Shown here: positions 61,493 through 64,000 of the stretch, in pieces
How positions within the stretch are numbered: the stretch's first letter is position 1
Layout: the number at the start of each line of letters is the position of its first letter
Position numbers and translations under genes: made by a program
DNA from: Ruminococcus sp. YE71
GTDB lineage: Bacteria > Bacillota > Clostridia > Oscillospirales > Ruminococcaceae
NCBI RefSeq assembly: GCF_900119155.1
Contig: NZ_FPIR01000014.1
Location: 57,733 to 121,732 of the forward strand
Direction: 5' to 3'
DNA length: 64,000 bases
The notes under the pieces: model-generated
Told to the model about the DNA's origin: nothing
Seen by the model: the letters and a program-made list of their open reading frames with translations, nothing else
The model's database searches: none

Positions 61493-61521
61493 TTGAAAAG
61501 CGCTCGAATTTGTTATATCAT
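61493..61521 (+). promoter_or_regulatory. Promoter of the pectate lyase gene
   Basis: TTGAAA (61493-61498), 17 bases, TATCAT (61516-61521), directly downstream of the direct repeats, a suitable place for AraC-type activation. Confidence 0.6.
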
Positions 61522-61580
61522 ATTATCAAAGTTATATAAAACTTATCCGTAAAAGTTAAAACAACTTAGGAGGATCGATT

Positions 61581-63953
61581 ATGAATATGCATAACAAACG
61601 TGTGATAGCTTTTATTGCAAGTGCGGCTCTGATGACCGCTCCCGTTTCGACGCTGGCTCCCGTTATCTCGTCCGTGACGCTGAACAGTCTCGTCGCGTCC
61701 GCAGAATCGGCGGGCACCACCCACAATTTCACGACTAACGGAACTTCCAGCTCGTTCTATAGTATAACGGGCAACCTTTCCACATCTAAAGGCACCGTGA
61801 GCTACGGCGGACAGACGCTGACTCAGTGCCTCAAGATCGAAAGCTCCACAAGCATCAGCTTCAACGCCGGTTCTTCGGGCAAGCTCACTCTCGTATTCGT
61901 AGAAAGCGCACCGACCATCAAGCTGGACGGCACCAAGCTGACGGGATCCAACGGCATCATCACCGCCGACGTTTCCGCAGGCAGCCACACTCTCACCAAG
62001 GCTGACACGGCAAATCTGTTCTACATGGCATTCTCGGGCGAAGCAGGAAGCTCCTCTCAGTCCGGCGACGGCGGCTCCCAGGGCAACGAAGATCCTCAGG
62101 TAGATCCAGGCAGTCAGGGCGGTTCCGAGACTCCGTCTTCCACCAACATCGACGGTGTCAAGGTAGTCAGCGCAGGCGGCTGGAACGAGACTCTTTACAT
62201 GGTATTCTCGGGTCTCAAGGATTCCGACGTTACAGGAGTTTCCTACTCCGGCGCGGCTTCGGGCACATTGTCGGGCGATGACTTCACCTACCTTGTACGC
62301 GATACTTCCGCAGGTCTGAGAGTCGATATCCCGGGCGTTCCCGCAGGTACCTACTCCATCACCGTTACCACCAAGATGGGAACTATCGTTCACAGCGGTC
62401 TGTCGGTCAACGCTTTTGACCGTTCGGGCTACGCTCACTATAACTACACCTCGGGCGTCGGCGCTTACACCGACAAGGGCGTTCTGAAGTCTAACGCAAA
62501 GGTCATCTATGTCACCAACGAGAACAAGGATACCGTTTCCGTCACCTCCAAGGACGGCACGACCGTAAAGGGTATCGGCAACATCCTCAACTCCGTAGGA
62601 CAGGATGTCGGCGGCGGCAAGACTTCCAACGGCAGCACCAAGACTAACACCAATCAGGGCATAATCAAGAAGCTGGCGCAGGACGGCACTCCCCTCGTCA
62701 TCAGATTCATCGGCGACGTTAAGGCTCCTTCGGGTCTGACCGCTTACGACTCCATCGATTACGGCGGAAGCGTCGGCGACAACGGCTACATGGCAAGAAT
62801 GAAGTCGGGCAAGGACATCACCCTTGAGGGCATCGGTACCGATGCGACCGTTAACGGCTGGGGCTTCCACTTTATGTGCGAATCCTCTTCCCCGACCTTA
62901 GGCAAGAGCTTTGAGGTAAGAAATATCACGTTCAGGAACGTTCCCGAGGACTGCATCGGCATGGAGGGCGTTCAGGACGGTTCGACCATCACCGCATCCG
63001 TTGAAAGATGCTGGATACACAACTGCGAATTCTACAAGCCCAGCATCTCCAACCCCGCAGAGTCCGACAAATCGGGCGGCGACGGTGCCTGCGACTTCAA
63101 GCGCGGTCAGTATTTCACCAACAGCTACTGCTACTATGAGGGCTACCACAAGACCAATCTCGTTGGTTCTTCCGACAGCAGCCTCCAGTACAATCTGACC
63201 TACCATCACAACTACTGGAAGGACTGCGAGTCGAGAGGTCCTCTCGCACGTCAGGCCAACATCCATATGTACAACAACATTTTCAGCGGACAGACAAGCT
63301 ACTGCATGAACCCGAGAGCGAATGCGTACATCTTCTCCGAGTACAATATCTTCGACAACTGCAAGAACCCGATGGAAGTTAAGCTCGGTGCAGTCAAGAG
63401 CTACAACGACGTGTTCAACAACTGCAAGGGCAGTATGGACGGTACCATCGTTACCGACAAGAGCACTAAGGTAAACACCAACAACAAGTACGCAAACTTC
63501 GATACCAATTCGTCGCTCTGCTACATTCCTTCGGGCAACTACTTCCTCCAGACCGACACCTCGAAGCTGTCCTCCTACTTTGACGTTTACGGCGGCACTT
63601 TGGATGAATCCAAGACGGTGAACGGCTCGACTTCCACCGAGGGCACACAGACTCCGACTCAGCCCGAGGATCCGACACCTGTCACCAACGTATATCCGAT
63701 CGCTTCCGCGACCGTTCAGGGCAGAACAGTTACTCTGAGCTGGAACGCTCTGGAAGGTGCTGAAAAGTACTGCATCGCTTACTACTCCGCAGGCAGATGG
63801 AAGATCTACACCCAGTTTGGTGCTTATCAGACTACCTACACCTTCAAAAATGCACCGATCGGCACCTTCAAACTGGTCGTTGGCGCAAAGATCAACAACG
63901 AATGGAACACGAACGATCTCTCCAAGAGAGCTGTTACCGTTACCGTCAAGTAA
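61581..63953 (+). CDS. Secreted pectate lyase (PL1-type) with FN3/CBM37-like tail
   Basis: A 790-residue secreted enzyme. The signal peptide (about 1-42) is followed by a beta-rich accessory domain (about 45-155), a Gly/Ser/Gln linker and an Ig-like domain (about 190-280). The parallel beta-helix lyase domain covers about 285-670 (VIRFIGDVKAPSGL; NGWGFHFMCE; DGACDFKRGQYFTNSYCYYE; YHHNYWKDCESRGPLAR). The last motif corresponds to the conserved Arg region of PL1 lyases. The C-terminal 90 residues are the FN3/CBM37-like tail (YCIAYYSAGRWK...AVTVTVK). GGAGG precedes the ATG. Pectate cleavage by elimination is family-based. Confidence 0.88.
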   Translation: MNMHNKRVIAFIASAALMTAPVSTLAPVISSVTLNSLVASAESAGTTHNFTTNGTSSSFYSITGNLSTSKGTVSYGGQTLTQCLKIESSTSISFNAGSSGKLTLVFVESAPTIKLDGTKLTGSNGIITADVSAGSHTLTKADTANLFYMAFSGEAGSSSQSGDGGSQGNEDPQVDPGSQGGSETPSSTNIDGVKVVSAGGWNETLYMVFSGLKDSDVTGVSYSGAASGTLSGDDFTYLVRDTSAGLRVDIPGVPAGTYSITVTTKMGTIVHSGLSVNAFDRSGYAHYNYTSGVGAYTDKGVLKSNAKVIYVTNENKDTVSVTSKDGTTVKGIGNILNSVGQDVGGGKTSNGSTKTNTNQGIIKKLAQDGTPLVIRFIGDVKAPSGLTAYDSIDYGGSVGDNGYMARMKSGKDITLEGIGTDATVNGWGFHFMCESSSPTLGKSFEVRNITFRNVPEDCIGMEGVQDGSTITASVERCWIHNCEFYKPSISNPAESDKSGGDGACDFKRGQYFTNSYCYYEGYHKTNLVGSSDSSLQYNLTYHHNYWKDCESRGPLARQANIHMYNNIFSGQTSYCMNPRANAYIFSEYNIFDNCKNPMEVKLGAVKSYNDVFNNCKGSMDGTIVTDKSTKVNTNNKYANFDTNSSLCYIPSGNYFLQTDTSKLSSYFDVYGGTLDESKTVNGSTSTEGTQTPTQPEDPTPVTNVYPIASATVQGRTVTLSWNALEGAEKYCIAYYSAGRWKIYTQFGAYQTTYTFKNAPIGTFKLVVGAKINNEWNTNDLSKRAVTVTVK

Positions 63954-64000
63954 TCGGGCGCTGATAAATCTTTTGAATAATATCCTTCCATAAAATCGAG

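Overview
The window looks like a Ruminococcus-type Firmicute, most like the R. albus group. The grounds are strong Gram-positive Shine-Dalgarno sites, consensus sigma-A promoters, secreted plant-wall enzymes, and one C-terminal module that ends in (R/N)AxTVTxK and resembles the R. albus FN3/CBM37-like tail on four enzymes. The species is inferred; no rRNA or marker gene is present.

The left part (1-25.3 kb) is a tandem array of related integrative elements. A 20-bp core that looks like a tRNA 3' end occurs at 1224 and 12671. It brackets an element with integrase, excisionase, MobV relaxase, a hairpin-rich putative oriT, a DUF3987 replication protein, an XRE repressor with a compact promoter switch, and an AT-rich two-gene cargo (7686-11881) of unknown function. 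The end of a sister element lies to the left and carries the start of a DNA adenine methylase in the equivalent place. To the right are decayed integrase, excisionase and resolvase modules, including a frameshifted second integrase copy and a resolvase-integrase chimera.

Between the decayed modules sits a five-gene leftward operon (22560-16029): a membrane protein, three zinc-ribbon proteins and a giant exported protein. Its last two genes, which overlap by 4 nt, correspond to one continuous 1549-residue protein at 40114-44763. A third, broken relative lies at 57412. This family is the best candidate here for an undescribed system, together with the two-gene cargo.

The rest (25.6-64 kb) is mostly carbohydrate metabolism and small redox units. 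It holds a secreted HEFGH-motif protein with a hexapeptide-repeat helix, a GH2 beta-galactosidase, a sugar ABC transporter followed by a two-catalytic-domain mannanase, a GH43 lipoprotein gene with an in-frame stop, and a pectate lyase facing a PBP1/GGDEF-like/AraC regulator. Redox and regulatory units include two LysR-divergent loci, a Crp/Fnr-family regulator divergent from a ferredoxin with a shared palindromic operator, and an aldo-keto reductase/flavodoxin/cupin operon. Gene debris collects at 30.6-32 kb, 53.3-53.7 kb and 57.4-59.2 kb.
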